64,000 bases of DNA, from contig CM061243.1 of assembly GCA_030848705.1 (NCBI GenBank), positions 123,201,659 to 123,265,658 of the forward strand, given 5' to 3'. The position numbers were made by a program, and so were the translations under genes. Source of the DNA: Heracleum sosnowskyi (lineage: Eukaryota; Streptophyta; Magnoliopsida; Apiales; Apiaceae). The notes beneath the pieces were generated by a model, which was not told the origin of the DNA, searched no databases, and saw only the letters and a program-made list of their open reading frames with translations. Below are positions 43,947 through 53,812 of the stretch, piece by piece (positions within the stretch are counted from its first letter, which is position 1; the number at the start of each line of letters is the position of its first letter).

Positions 43947-46900
43947 CTAGAGCCAATCACCCATGTATCTAATACCCATGGAACTAGTGTGACATTCGTG
44001 CTTCTGCTGCGACAAAGCCTTAGTCAGTGGGTCCGCAACGTTATCATTAGTATGCACTTTACATATATGTATATCCCCTCTATTATTTATTTCTCTAAGA
44101 AGGTGATATCTCCTAAGTATATGCTTTGCCTTGGAATGGGATCTTGGTTCCTTAGCCTGCGCGATGGCTCCATTATTATCGCAATATAGATCAACTGGGT
44201 CTGCGATCGATGGAACCACTCCAAGTCCCGTAATAAAATTCCGAATCCAAACAGCCTCTTTGGCTGCTTCACTGGCTGCAATATACTCAGCTTCCATTGT
44301 AGAATCAGCTACTGTTTCTTGCTTTGAACTCTTCCAACTTACAGCACCTCCATTTAGGCAAAACACAAATCCAGACTGAGACACAGTGTCGTCCCTATCT
44401 GTCTGGAAACTAGCATCAGTGTAACCTCTTACTACTAGTTTCTCATCTCCTCCACATATCAAGAAAGATTCTTTAGTCCTCTTAAGGTACTTAAGAATGT
44501 TCTTGACAGCTGTCCAGTGACTTTCACCTGGATTAGACTGGTATCTACTCGTCATGCTCAAAGCATACAAGACATCGGGACGAGTACATATCATTGCATA
44601 CATTATAGAACCAATTGCCGAAGCATATGGTACTTTATTCATACGGTCCTTCTCTTCTGATGATTTAGGACAGTTTTCTTTTGAGATCGATATCCCATGA
44701 GACATTGGGACATATCCCCTTTTAGCCTCTTGCATCCCGAAACGATGCAATATCTTGTCAATGTATGTACTCTGACTTAAGCCGATCATTCTTCTGGGTC
44801 TATCTCTATAGATCCTGATCCCTAATATGTAGGAAGCATCGCCTAAGTCTTTCATCGAGAAATAATTTCCCAACCAAGTCTTTACAGCCTGTAGAGAAGT
44901 AATGTCATTCCCTATTAGCAATATGTCATCTACATATAATACTAGGAATGCCACATGGCTCCCACTAACCTTCTTGTAAACACACGGTTCATCCTCATTT
45001 TGTATGAAACCAAACTCTTTGACTGTTTCATCAAAACGAATGTTCCATCTCCTCGAGGCCTGCTTCAACCCATAAATGGATCGTAGTAACTTACAGACCA
45101 TCCTAGCAAATTTTGGATCAACAAAACCCTCAGGTTGTGTCATGTACACATCCTCTTCTAAGCTCCCATTTAAGAAAGCAGTCTTGACATCCATTTGCCA
45201 GATTTCATAGTCATAATAAGCTGCTATTGCAAGCAAAATCCTGATGGATTTGACCATAGCCACCGGTGAGAAAGTTTCATCATAGTCAATACCATGAATT
45301 TGCTTGAAACCTTTCGCCACTAGTCTAGCTTTGTAGGTCTGTAAATTACCATCCATGTCAGTTTTCTTCTTGAAAACCCACTTGCACTCGATGGGTTTTA
45401 CCCCTTCAGGTGGTTCAACCAAAGTCCATACTTTGTTTTCATACATGGAATCCATCTCAGATTTCATGGCCTCCAGCCATCTCTCAGAATCTGGACTATT
45501 CATAGCATCTTTGTAGGTAAGAGGCTCATCATTATCTACAAGCATTACATCGCCATTTTGAGTCAGCAGAAATCCATAATATCTCTCTGGCTCATGACGA
45601 ATCCTACTAGATCTACGAACGACCTGTGTTTCTTGAGCAATGTTGTCCTCAACATTTTCAGTAACATTCTGCTCATGTTCCAACTCTGGTTCAACATTAA
45701 TCTGTGGTACTCGATCCTCATCGAGATCTATTGTCCTCCCACTATTTTTCTTAGAAAGTAATTCTCTTTCAAGAAACACAGCTGTTCGAGCAACAAACAC
45801 TTTGTTCTCTGAAGGATTATAGAAGTAATACCATTTAGTTTCATTTGGATATCCCACAAAATTACATTTATCTGATTTTGGTCCTAGCTTGTCAGAGGTT
45901 AAACGTTTCACAAACGCTTCGCATCCCCAAATTTTCATAAATGACACGCTATGACGTTTCTCAGTCCATATCTCATATGGTGTCTTTTGAACCGTTTTTG
46001 AAGGAACTCGGTTTAGTGTTTGTGCAGCCGTCTCTAGGGCATAGCCCCAGAAACTAATTGGAAGATCCGCTAGACTCATCATCGATCGCACCATGTCCAA
46101 TAAGGTACGATTTCTCCTTTCAGATACACCATTCCACTGTGGTGTTCCAGGAGGTGTGAGTTGTGATACAATACCACACTCCTTTAAGAAATTCTTAAAT
46201 TCTAAGCTTAGGTACTCACCTCCACGATCAGATCGTAGGGTTTTAATACTTCCGCCTATTTGTTTTTCTACTTCTGCCTTGTACTCTTTGAATTTTTCAA
46301 ATGATTCGGACTTGTTCTTCAAAAGATACACATATCCGTATCTACTAAAATCATCAGTAAAGGTTATGAAGTAGTAAAAACCACCTCTTGCCATCGTACG
46401 CATTGGACCACATACATCACTATGTATAAGCTCTAATCGTTCGGTGGCCCTTTCACCAATTCCGGTAAAAGGAGCTTTAGTCATTTTTCCAATGAGACAA
46501 GGTTCGCATTCTACGTATGATTCAAAATCAAACTTATCCAAGTATCCATCCTTATGTAACTTGGAAATGCGTTTCTCATTTATATGGCCTAAACGACAAT
46601 GCCAAAGGTATGTTTGATTTGAGTCATTAGCCTTAATACGTTTATTATTTATATTATAGACAGGAGTATCAAGATCTAGAACATATAAACCATTAAATAA
46701 ACGTGCAACCCCATAGATAACATTATTCAAACCAAAGGAACAACTATTGTTCTGAATTGTAAAAGAAAAACCTTTCTTGTCCAAACAAGAAACAGAAATA
46801 ATGTTTCTGCAAATCGCAGGCACGTAAAAACAGTTCTCAAGTTCTAAAATAAGCCCTGTGGGCAATGATAAATTATAAGTCCCTACAGCCAAAGCAGCAA

Positions 46901-47936
46901 CCTTTGCTCCATTGCCAACGCGTAGGTCGACTTCTCCTTTCGCCAAAGTCCTACTCCTTCGAAGTTCCTGCACATTTATACAAATGTGAGAACCACATCC
47001 AGTATCTAATACCCAAGATGTAGAAGTAGACAAATTGACTTCTATAACATAAATACCTGAATCTGAAATCTTCACAGAATTCATTTTCTTCAAATCCTCC
47101 AAGTAAGCTTGACAGTTTCTCTTCCAATGACCTGGTTTATTGCAATAGTGACAATCACCTTTTGCAGCACCTTTTGCAGCACTTTTTGCAACACCTCCTG
47201 TAGGCTTCAAAGCCTTTTTAAAAACAGGTTTTGGATTAGCAGATTTAGATCCAATCTTCTTCTTGCCTTTCCTTTTACCCTGTTCTTTGGCATTCCCTTT
47301 ATTGACCATCATAATGGCGTTAGGGGATGCCTTCTGAATATTGGTCTCAGCAGTTTTCAACATTGCCAACAATTCGGTAGATGTCTTGTCTATCTCATTC
47401 ATGATGTAATTCATTACAAACTGAGCATAGCTGCTGTTCAAAGATTGCAAGATTAGATCTATCTGGGTTTCCTGACTAATGGTGGTACCCAGAGTAGCAA
47501 GGTACTCCATATATCCAATCATCTTTAGAACATGCGGTGCAACTGGATCACGTTCACCCTGTTTGCATGCATACAAGGCTTTGCTTGTATCAAACCTCTC
47601 CTGACGAGCCTGTCCTTCAAACATACGTTTAAGGTGCTCAATCATCACATAAGCATCCATATGCTCATGTTGTTTCTGAAGCTCGGGACTCATAGTCGCA
47701 AGCATCAGACAGGTAACATCTGTGTCATCATCTATATGTTTCTGATAAACATTCTGTTGAGCAACTGATGCACCTTCAGGCAGAGGTTCAGGGCGAGGAA
47801 TATCAATGACATAGAGCTTTCGCTCTTGCCTGAGGACAATCCTCAAATTCCTTTGATAGTCGAGGAAGTTTGTTCCTGTCAGCTTGTCCTTCTCAAGGAC
47901 TGATCGTACAGAGAAGTTATTTGAGTTGTTTGCCAT
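43947..47936 (-). CDS. Copia E gag-pol polyprotein, intact
   Basis: 1329 aa in one frame, ATG at 47936. Gag core at residues 1-205 (NFSVRSVLEKDKLTGTNF, NLRIVLRQE), a Lys-rich stretch (215-260), CCHC knuckle C262-C265-H270-C275, protease SWVLDTGCGSH (D311), GAG-pre-integrase (YLWHCRLGHINEKR about 443-456), integrase D507 (HSDVCGP), D570 (LRSDRGGE) and E606 (NGVSERRNR), reverse transcriptase (KWVFKKK about 852, D916, YVDDILL 1001-1007) and RNase H (YTDASFQTD, STMEAEYIAA, LYCDNNGA). All catalytic residues I can locate are present. A single fused gag-pol frame is usual for plant Copia elements. It encodes the particle protein and replication enzymes. The protein looks competent although the element's 5' end is missing. 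Confidence 0.93.
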   Translation of the reverse strand: MANNSNNFSVRSVLEKDKLTGTNFLDYQRNLRIVLRQERKLYVIDIPRPEPLPEGASVAQQNVYQKHIDDDTDVTCLMLATMSPELQKQHEHMDAYVMIEHLKRMFEGQARQERFDTSKALYACKQGERDPVAPHVLKMIGYMEYLATLGTTISQETQIDLILQSLNSSYAQFVMNYIMNEIDKTSTELLAMLKTAETNIQKASPNAIMMVNKGNAKEQGKRKGKKKIGSKSANPKPVFKKALKPTGGVAKSAAKGAAKGDCHYCNKPGHWKRNCQAYLEDLKKMNSVKISDSGIYVIEVNLSTSTSWVLDTGCGSHICINVQELRRSRTLAKGEVDLRVGNGAKVAALAVGTYNLSLPTGLILELENCFYVPAICRNIISVSCLDKKGFSFTIQNNSCSFGLNNVIYGVARLFNGLYVLDLDTPVYNINNKRIKANDSNQTYLWHCRLGHINEKRISKLHKDGYLDKFDFESYVECEPCLIGKMTKAPFTGIGERATERLELIHSDVCGPMRTMARGGFYYFITFTDDFSRYGYVYLLKNKSESFEKFKEYKAEVEKQIGGSIKTLRSDRGGEYLSLEFKNFLKECGIVSQLTPPGTPQWNGVSERRNRTLLDMVRSMMSLADLPISFWGYALETAAQTLNRVPSKTVQKTPYEIWTEKRHSVSFMKIWGCEAFVKRLTSDKLGPKSDKCNFVGYPNETKWYYFYNPSENKVFVARTAVFLERELLSKKNSGRTIDLDEDRVPQINVEPELEHEQNVTENVEDNIAQETQVVRRSSRIRHEPERYYGFLLTQNGDVMLVDNDEPLTYKDAMNSPDSERWLEAMKSEMDSMYENKVWTLVEPPEGVKPIECKWVFKKKTDMDGNLQTYKARLVAKGFKQIHGIDYDETFSPVAMVKSIRILLAIAAYYDYEIWQMDVKTAFLNGSLEEDVYMTQPEGFVDPKFARMVCKLLRSIYGLKQASRRWNIRFDETVKEFGFIQNEDEPCVYKKVSGSHVAFLVLYVDDILLIGNDITSLQAVKTWLGNYFSMKDLGDASYILGIRIYRDRPRRMIGLSQSTYIDKILHRFGMQEAKRGYVPMSHGISISKENCPKSSEEKDRMNKVPYASAIGSIMYAMICTRPDVLYALSMTSRYQSNPGESHWTAVKNILKYLKRTKESFLICGGDEKLVVRGYTDASFQTDRDDTVSQSGFVFCLNGGAVSWKSSKQETVADSTMEAEYIAASEAAKEAVWIRNFITGLGVVPSIADPVDLYCDNNGAIAQAKEPRSHSKAKHILRRYHLLREINNRGDIHICKVHTNDNVADPLTKALSQQKHECHTSSMGIRYMGDWL

Positions 47937-49342
47937 TAAATATCTACAATGTTAAAAAATGCATAAAATAAGTTAGTCTGCGGATTTAATAGGTAATGTT
48001 CAAGTGATTATTCATATATATTCACAATATATGTCTCCCACTATTTTTATCAAATCAATAGCCCTAACTATTAATTCGGAAGGCATTTCTCTAAATCCTT
48101 CTAGTGAGCCAAGATCCATATTTCGTCACGCTTAAGGTCAGCTTTGGCTTTTCTCCCAAAACATGATTTATTTAGGTAGACAACTCTTGTCAATTATATC
48201 ATATATAACTCTCGGAAAGTTTGGTAGAACAACATTTGTCCATATTTATCCAATAAATCATACCAAACTCCATTCCTCTAAGTTCACAATCCTATTGTGG
48301 TAACTTAGTTAAGTCTAACCCAATGGTCTAACATTTAAGTATCACATTTACTTCATCGCGCCTTACCACGATAGATTGGAGTGCTTCGCTTTGGCGAACC
48401 CACTATTTCTCGATCTAGGTCTTGACGAGTGTTGCCCATTGGAAGGTATCTAAGTGACTTAATATTTAAAATTTAGGGATTTTATTATTAAAACGACCAT
48501 GATCCCATCATCAAGAGATTCCCAATTTTTCCTTGAACTAAGTACTTCAATTCAAAATTCATCAATGGTTTGATTTCCAGTCCAGCGGAGGAAACACAGT
48601 GGTCTCACTTAAAATCCACCTTTCTTACAAGCGCTGCTTGTATTTTTGTCAAAATCGCCCCATGTCAAAAAATTGAAAATTCATACTTATTTCTGTGTTT
48701 CATAAACACAGGAATCTCATGTTCGTTTTGTTCAATTTTAAAATCTTGAATCGTTACAGATTTTATCTTGTTTAGCAGGCATGGCATGGGTGATGTATCT
48801 AATACATACATTAATACATGATTAATCTAATTAAAGCATGCATCACATTGTATCCTACACATACAATCATACATCAATATGTAAAGTGCAGTATGTAAAC
48901 GTGCTTGGTTATGGCCTTTATCCTATATGATCCTTTCAAGCTAATGAAAGGATCAAGGTCAATCTATGGTGGAAAAACATAAATACAATTACATGTCTTC
49001 ATTCTCCTTGTTCCCTTGAATGCACCTCCTCTTGGATCGTCCTTCAATCTTCAAGTACATTACATTGAACAATTGAATCCAACCTATACTAATGTACTTA
49101 CATAATAAAACTCGATTTACATTCGAGGTTAAAAAATTACAAGAATGAAGAAAATGACATGCAAGTCGTATTTATAAAACCAAAACCATAAACCATTAAA
49201 CTACGGGTCTTAAGGCCATAACCAGCACCATGCTCAAATACACAATTATGAACACAAAAATAATACAGCGGGGGTCAGGGGGCGGCAGCCCCCTGGCAGG
49301 GTCCAAGGGGCGGCAGCCCCTGGCTGGGGTCGAGCTGCCAGG
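47937..49342 (-). other. Leader (5' untranslated) region of Copia E
   Basis: 1.4 kb upstream of the gag ATG on the minus strand, without a long open frame. Long leaders are typical of Angela/BARE-type elements. It ends in a GC-rich palindromic block (49269-49342), at the point where a duplicated segment begins. Confidence 0.55.
49269..49342. repeat. GC-rich palindromic block
   Basis: Contains GGGGGCGGCAGCCCCC and GGGGCGGCAGCCCC, both near-perfect inverted repeats, flanked by GGGTC/GACCC-like pieces. It stands out sharply from the AT-rich surroundings and should form stable hairpins. Confidence 0.85.
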
Positions 49343-50670
49343 TCATCTTTTATCAAAATCAACCAAAACCAAAAACCATTCCATTTCTTCATTTCGGCAA
49401 AAACAGAACTGCCGGATTGTAAATTTCATATATCCTTCATTTCTCGGTGGAAAATTGCGATCTATAGCTTGTTGGAAATGTCTTGAGATAACCTACATTT
49501 CGTATTTCACAAGTTTCTTCCATTTGAGCAAGGTAAGACCTTCATTTTTCCAGTTCTTTAAACCGGTGTATAGTAACCCCGAAAGTTTCATGACTTGTTC
49601 TTGATTTCTTTTGCAAGTTTAAGGATGATAACCATGGATAAAGGCTCTCTTAAGGCTTACAAGCTCTTGTTGTGTGTTTAAGGATTCAAGGAAGGTATTG
49701 TTGGGTTTCGGGGCAACAAACGCAGCGAAAACAGTCGTAAAAACAATAAAATTCCGAAACCCTAACCCTAGGATCCGTGTACAAGACATGGTTGATTATG
49801 GAGAAACGAAATCATACCTTAATTGAGCTTATAAAATTCAGAAAAATGGAGGTCCTTGTTGTAACCACCACGCAGCCCTTGTTCAAGATCTGCGTCGCCA
49901 AAGAAGTCCACACGAACGCTTGATCGTCCAACGATCACGAAGTTGGTACTAGCCAAATAAAACCGCCCTCAAACCTTCTCTCTCTGTTTCTAGCCTCTCT
50001 AATATGCAGAGCTGCTAGGGTTTATGCTGAAAACCGAATTTTGTAACCACATAAAACAATACATCATTATGTATTTATATGGAGAGGGTTATCTGGGCCT
50101 ATACCTAATCTGATTGGGCTTCCAAAACCCAATCTGATTATTAGTAGTAATAATTATTATATTCGAATTATTATATAATTAATCAAGTCCTACTTAATTA
50201 ATCTAATAATTCAATAATAATAATAATTCAATTAAATTCGAAATTTAATTATTGCTCCGTTTAAAACGTTCTTTATGTGTAACCCTTTAGGTTATTATTA
50301 CGTTGGCAATAATTTTAATATCTCATAATAAAATTATAAACAATGAGCGGCATCTAGTAATACATCATTGCTACCCAAGTAATAATAATAATTGGTGATC
50401 CAATTAAACCTTTCGTGACTAATGTTTCCGTGTAATATAATCCTTTTAACCAAATATTATAGATTAAACTCGAGGCATGTTATTAGTCATCCTCTTCAAC
50501 ATTTAATCCAGGTTTCCTTGATCAATGAGTAGACTATTAAATCAAATCAATATTTGAGCATGGCCATGCATTTTCATAGTCTCACTCAATCAAGAGGCCA
50601 ATAATATCTCTCCTAATAATAGGAGGGTTAAATCCTATATCTATCATTCATACTTCTCATACGACTCATA
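49343..50670. repeat. 1328-bp duplicate of the Gypsy-LTR/Copia-E-LTR junction
   Basis: Collinear with 42047-43374 over 1328 bp, with no indel and about seven substitutions that I can see. It holds 357 bp of the Gypsy-type flank, GGTAT, then the first 971 bp of the Copia E LTR (from 49700). It is cut at 50670 by a CACTA terminus. Confidence 0.9.
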
Positions 50671-51000
50671 CACTACAAGAAATTTAACTTTTACCTACAA
50701 ATATTAAGTGTAGGTAAAACTACTATATTGGTATATATAAAGTTTTATCTACCAATATTAAAATTGTAACAATTGGTAGGTAAAAGTTGGTGGAGAAAAC
50801 CTCTTTAGCTACATATATTTATATTGGTAGGTAATTTATACGTGGGTCCCACAAAATTAAAATATTTGTATCACTTGACATGTCATTGCTTAGCTGACTA
50901 GGATGTACACGTGGAAATGCTACATGGCATCGCATAGACATGCCATGTGGCACCTTAATAACTTGACACGTGACATTTTCAAATGTACAATTGAGCCGCA
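50671..51000 (+). mobile_element. CACTA (En/Spm-type) transposon terminus
   Basis: Begins CACTACAAGAAA, the standard plant CACTA end, inserted in the duplicated Copia E LTR after ATA (50668-50670, the expected 3-bp target site). Subterminal repeats of TTGGTAGGTAAAA / TTTTACCTAC / CTACCAATATTAA follow to about 50835. The other end (TTCTTGTAGTG) is not found in the window, so the right limit is unknown and the end given here is only the part I can support. Confidence 0.75.
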
Positions 51001-52620
51001 TGGCACCGCATTAATGGTTGGAAAATAATTCTATAATATTTTTATTTATTTTTCAGTAATTGTTGTTTCATTATATTTGCTTGATAAAATTGTATAATAC
51101 ATATTAACTAAAATTCATTATCGATTTATTGATTTATTCAGAAAAAATATAAACTATGACAAACTGAAGTCTGCAATAAAAAACATAATTATAAAGTGAA
51201 TAAATCAATAAAAAGATATAAGATTTTAAATATAAAAAATTACAAGGAGAAAGTATTCATGAGTGCCTCTAGCTCATACAATGTAAACATAATAAAGATA
51301 GTACAAGATAATTTGTAATTCAAGTAGATAACAAATATTGCAGGAAGCTCCAACTTTAAATTATCCAAAGATGCTGCAGAAACTTGAACCAGTAGAAGAA
51401 TGGGAGGCCGTGTCTTCTAGAAAGTTATTTTCCTTCTATTGCATATTTATCGACAATTGCCATTACACCTGATATGCTGCTTCTGGCTACCATGGCTACC
51501 ATGGCATCAGTAACATGCATCTATGAGGAAATCTTTAACCTTGGAAAGAACTGAGACACATCAAAAACTAACACAGACATTTCGTTCCCAAGTCTTTCCA
51601 CCAATGTTTCCACCCGCTTGGATCTCAATGCACCTCAAAGTACTTCATCACTAATCTCAGTTAACAACAGACCCAACAGTGCACCAGAGTTTTGCTAGAT
51701 TTCTTATCATATAAACCACAAGTTTTGATGGTGGGTGTTAACCTTTTCCTTCAAACAAAATTTAACAGAAAAGGTTATCAAATAAATATCACTAGTGTAT
51801 TGCTCTATGCGTGTGTTACAAAGATTGAGCGTAGTCTCTAGCTGAGAAATTCATCAAACACTTGGTAGACAATTTAATAGATATATGCAAAATAGTGTAC
51901 AAGTCAAACATCTAATATGTATTAAAAGTAAATTGAGCTTTAACACAATAGGGGAAAAAAATGAACTGCGCCTTTACTACCTTTCAGCACAACGATGAAC
52001 GGAAAACACACGAATCAGGCCCATGGAAGATTATCAGATGGAAAAGTAAAAAACAGGAGAGGATGTTGATTTATATTTTAGTTCACAAAAACAAATGAAA
52101 TAGGAGAGGAAATTGCAGAAACAGGAACTTATGTGCATAGCCTCTCTCGGATGAAGGAGACGGAGGTTTTGTAGGGCATGATAGAATAGTGTTATGCTAC
52201 TATTTAGATTCAGTTGACATAGAATGCGCATGTAATATGTAGCAGTTAGCCAGTTACTCATATATAATTTGAAAATTACGGGGGAAGATCTTAGCGCCCA
52301 ATCTCAAAAATTTTCCTCCAAGTAAACTAGGCTAATCAAGTAGTCATCATCTCCGCATCCCAAGATAATTTATTTTAGCTTTATATTATTTTTAATCGAA
52401 TATTTTAGCTCCTTTTTATATAATTCTCTTTTTAATTTATATAATACTTCAAAAATCTAATAAGCCACTCGCCTTTTTGATATGATTTGAATAATAAAAT
52501 AGTTGTCTAATCTGATTTACTTTTTATTTTTACATAATTTTATTATACTAAAAATAATTTTTTGGGATAACAATAAGTTGTTGTAATTATTTTTTCCTTA
52601 AAATCAAATATCAAACGATC
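51001..52620. other. Unassigned sequence right of the CACTA end
   Basis: AT-rich, single-copy in this window, with no long open frame. It may be CACTA interior. Between about 51417 and 51669 the minus strand keeps one frame with protein-like composition, interrupted by two stops (see findings). From 52280 on it is low-complexity AT-rich DNA. Confidence 0.4.
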
Positions 52621-53242
52621 CCGTTTTAATTTTGGAGCTTTTTTCATAAATACTCATCCCTAAAATCTTTTTTTCAAAAATACTATGTTTTTTTGAACTT
52701 TTTTCAAAAATACCAACTTTTTGAAAATATTTTCAAAAATACGGTCTGCAACTTAATGCAAGCAGCTGCAACCTAAAACTATTTGCAAAAATATGGTGCA
52801 ACTAGATGCAACCAGATATGCAACTTATAAAAAAATTAATAATTGAAATAAACTTTGGTTGCATAACAGGTTGCATAAGTAAGTAAATGCCCCTACGGGG
52901 CCGATTAACTGAAAGGTTAATGGAAACAATGGGGGAAGTTGATCATTTTTCAATTTTAGTTTAAATTTTTATAAACTTTAATTCGTTCTTGAGATTTGGA
53001 ATAGAGTTTAATGTTATGGGTTCCGTAGAATTATAGATCGTTGTAATTAAAGATTGTTTATGTAAAAAAATTTGAGTTTTGAGTAGTTTCAAGTTCGCCG
53101 GAATTAATGGTGGTTTGCCGGATTTCGAGTTTGCCGGAAAAAGAAAAAGGTTGCAACTGGTTGCACCGTATTTTTGCAAATATTTTTAGGTTGCATCTAG
53201 TTGCAGACCGTATTTTTGCAAATATTTTCAGAAAATGGTAAA

Positions 53243-53778
53243 TGATATGGGCTGAAATATAACCCTAGGAGTAAGTAATGATGTATCAATTAAACCTAGT
53301 TTGGTCCAAGAAATTAGGCCCGATAAAAGGCCCAAAACCCTAATTATTTATTATTTTCGTAATTAATAAATAGGGGAAATATACAGCTCATTAAATGAGT
53401 CTCAAATACAGTAATATCTTCATAGAAGGATCCAGAATCCCAATCAAATACAATGATGAGTCACATCGCTTATCAGATAGGGATAATACTTGCCTGCCAA
53501 GTAATACACTCCTTATCCGTTATCAATAACGAGACTTATCAGCTAAGTCTCCTTAACCTACCATAATTACGAGGCCCCAGATGCCTATATAAGGACCCTC
53601 GTCCTTCATTCTAGAACTACGTTTTTTGGCTTGATTCTCTACATAACAGAGATACGTAGGCATCTTGTGAGGACCTGTTTAGTCACGAACCACGAGAGCA
53701 GCCATAAAGACACGATTGTCCACCATCATTCATTGAATACAGCCGTCAACATCTAAATCTAATTTTCATTCCATAACA
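53243..53778 (+). repeat. 5' LTR of Gypsy C
   Basis: 536 bp, TGATATGGGC...CCATAACA. Promoter TATATAAG at 53586-53593, followed by the conserved ACTACGT...TTGGCTTGATTCTC and GATACGTAGGCATCTTG blocks shared with the other Tat LTRs. Confidence 0.95.
53586..53593 (+). promoter_or_regulatory. TATA box of the Gypsy C 5' LTR
   Basis: TATATAAG, about 190 bp before the LTR end, repeated in the 3' LTR at 63545-63552 and conserved in Gypsy A and in the Tat fragment. Position and conservation suit the U3 core promoter for the genomic RNA. Confidence 0.7.
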
Positions 53779-53797
53779 TTTGGCGCCGTCTGTGGGA
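53779..53797 (+). other. Primer-binding site of Gypsy C
   Basis: TTTGGCGCCGTCTGTGGGA, immediately after the LTR. Sites of the form TGGCGCC... are usual in this group; I leave the tRNA unassigned. Confidence 0.85.
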
Positions 53798-53812
53798 ATC
53801 CTTACATCAACC

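Larger units (their letters stand above)
42403..49342 (-). mobile_element. Copia E: Angela-like Copia element lacking a recognisable 5' LTR
   Basis: Minus strand: leader (49342-47937), one long gag-pol frame (47936-43947), polypurine tract (43943-43933) and 3' LTR (43932-42403). On the minus strand the LTR begins TGTTAGTG...GCCCTAGAGACAATA, which resembles the Angela/BARE group; the long leader fits too. The internal region should end on the right with a primer site and a 5' LTR, but at 49343 it meets a copy of the target-plus-3'-LTR junction instead. The expected initiator tRNA site is not found. Confidence 0.75.

Noticed and set aside
49343..50670. This block as the normal 5' LTR of Copia E
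   Set aside because: It begins with 357 bp of the external flank, has no primer site next to the LTR edge, and shows the same outer junction as the 3' LTR.
53780..53812. Upstream start for Gypsy C gag-pol (11 extra residues)
   Set aside because: The open frame extends back into the primer-binding site without an ATG; the first ATG at 53813 matches the start in Gypsy A.
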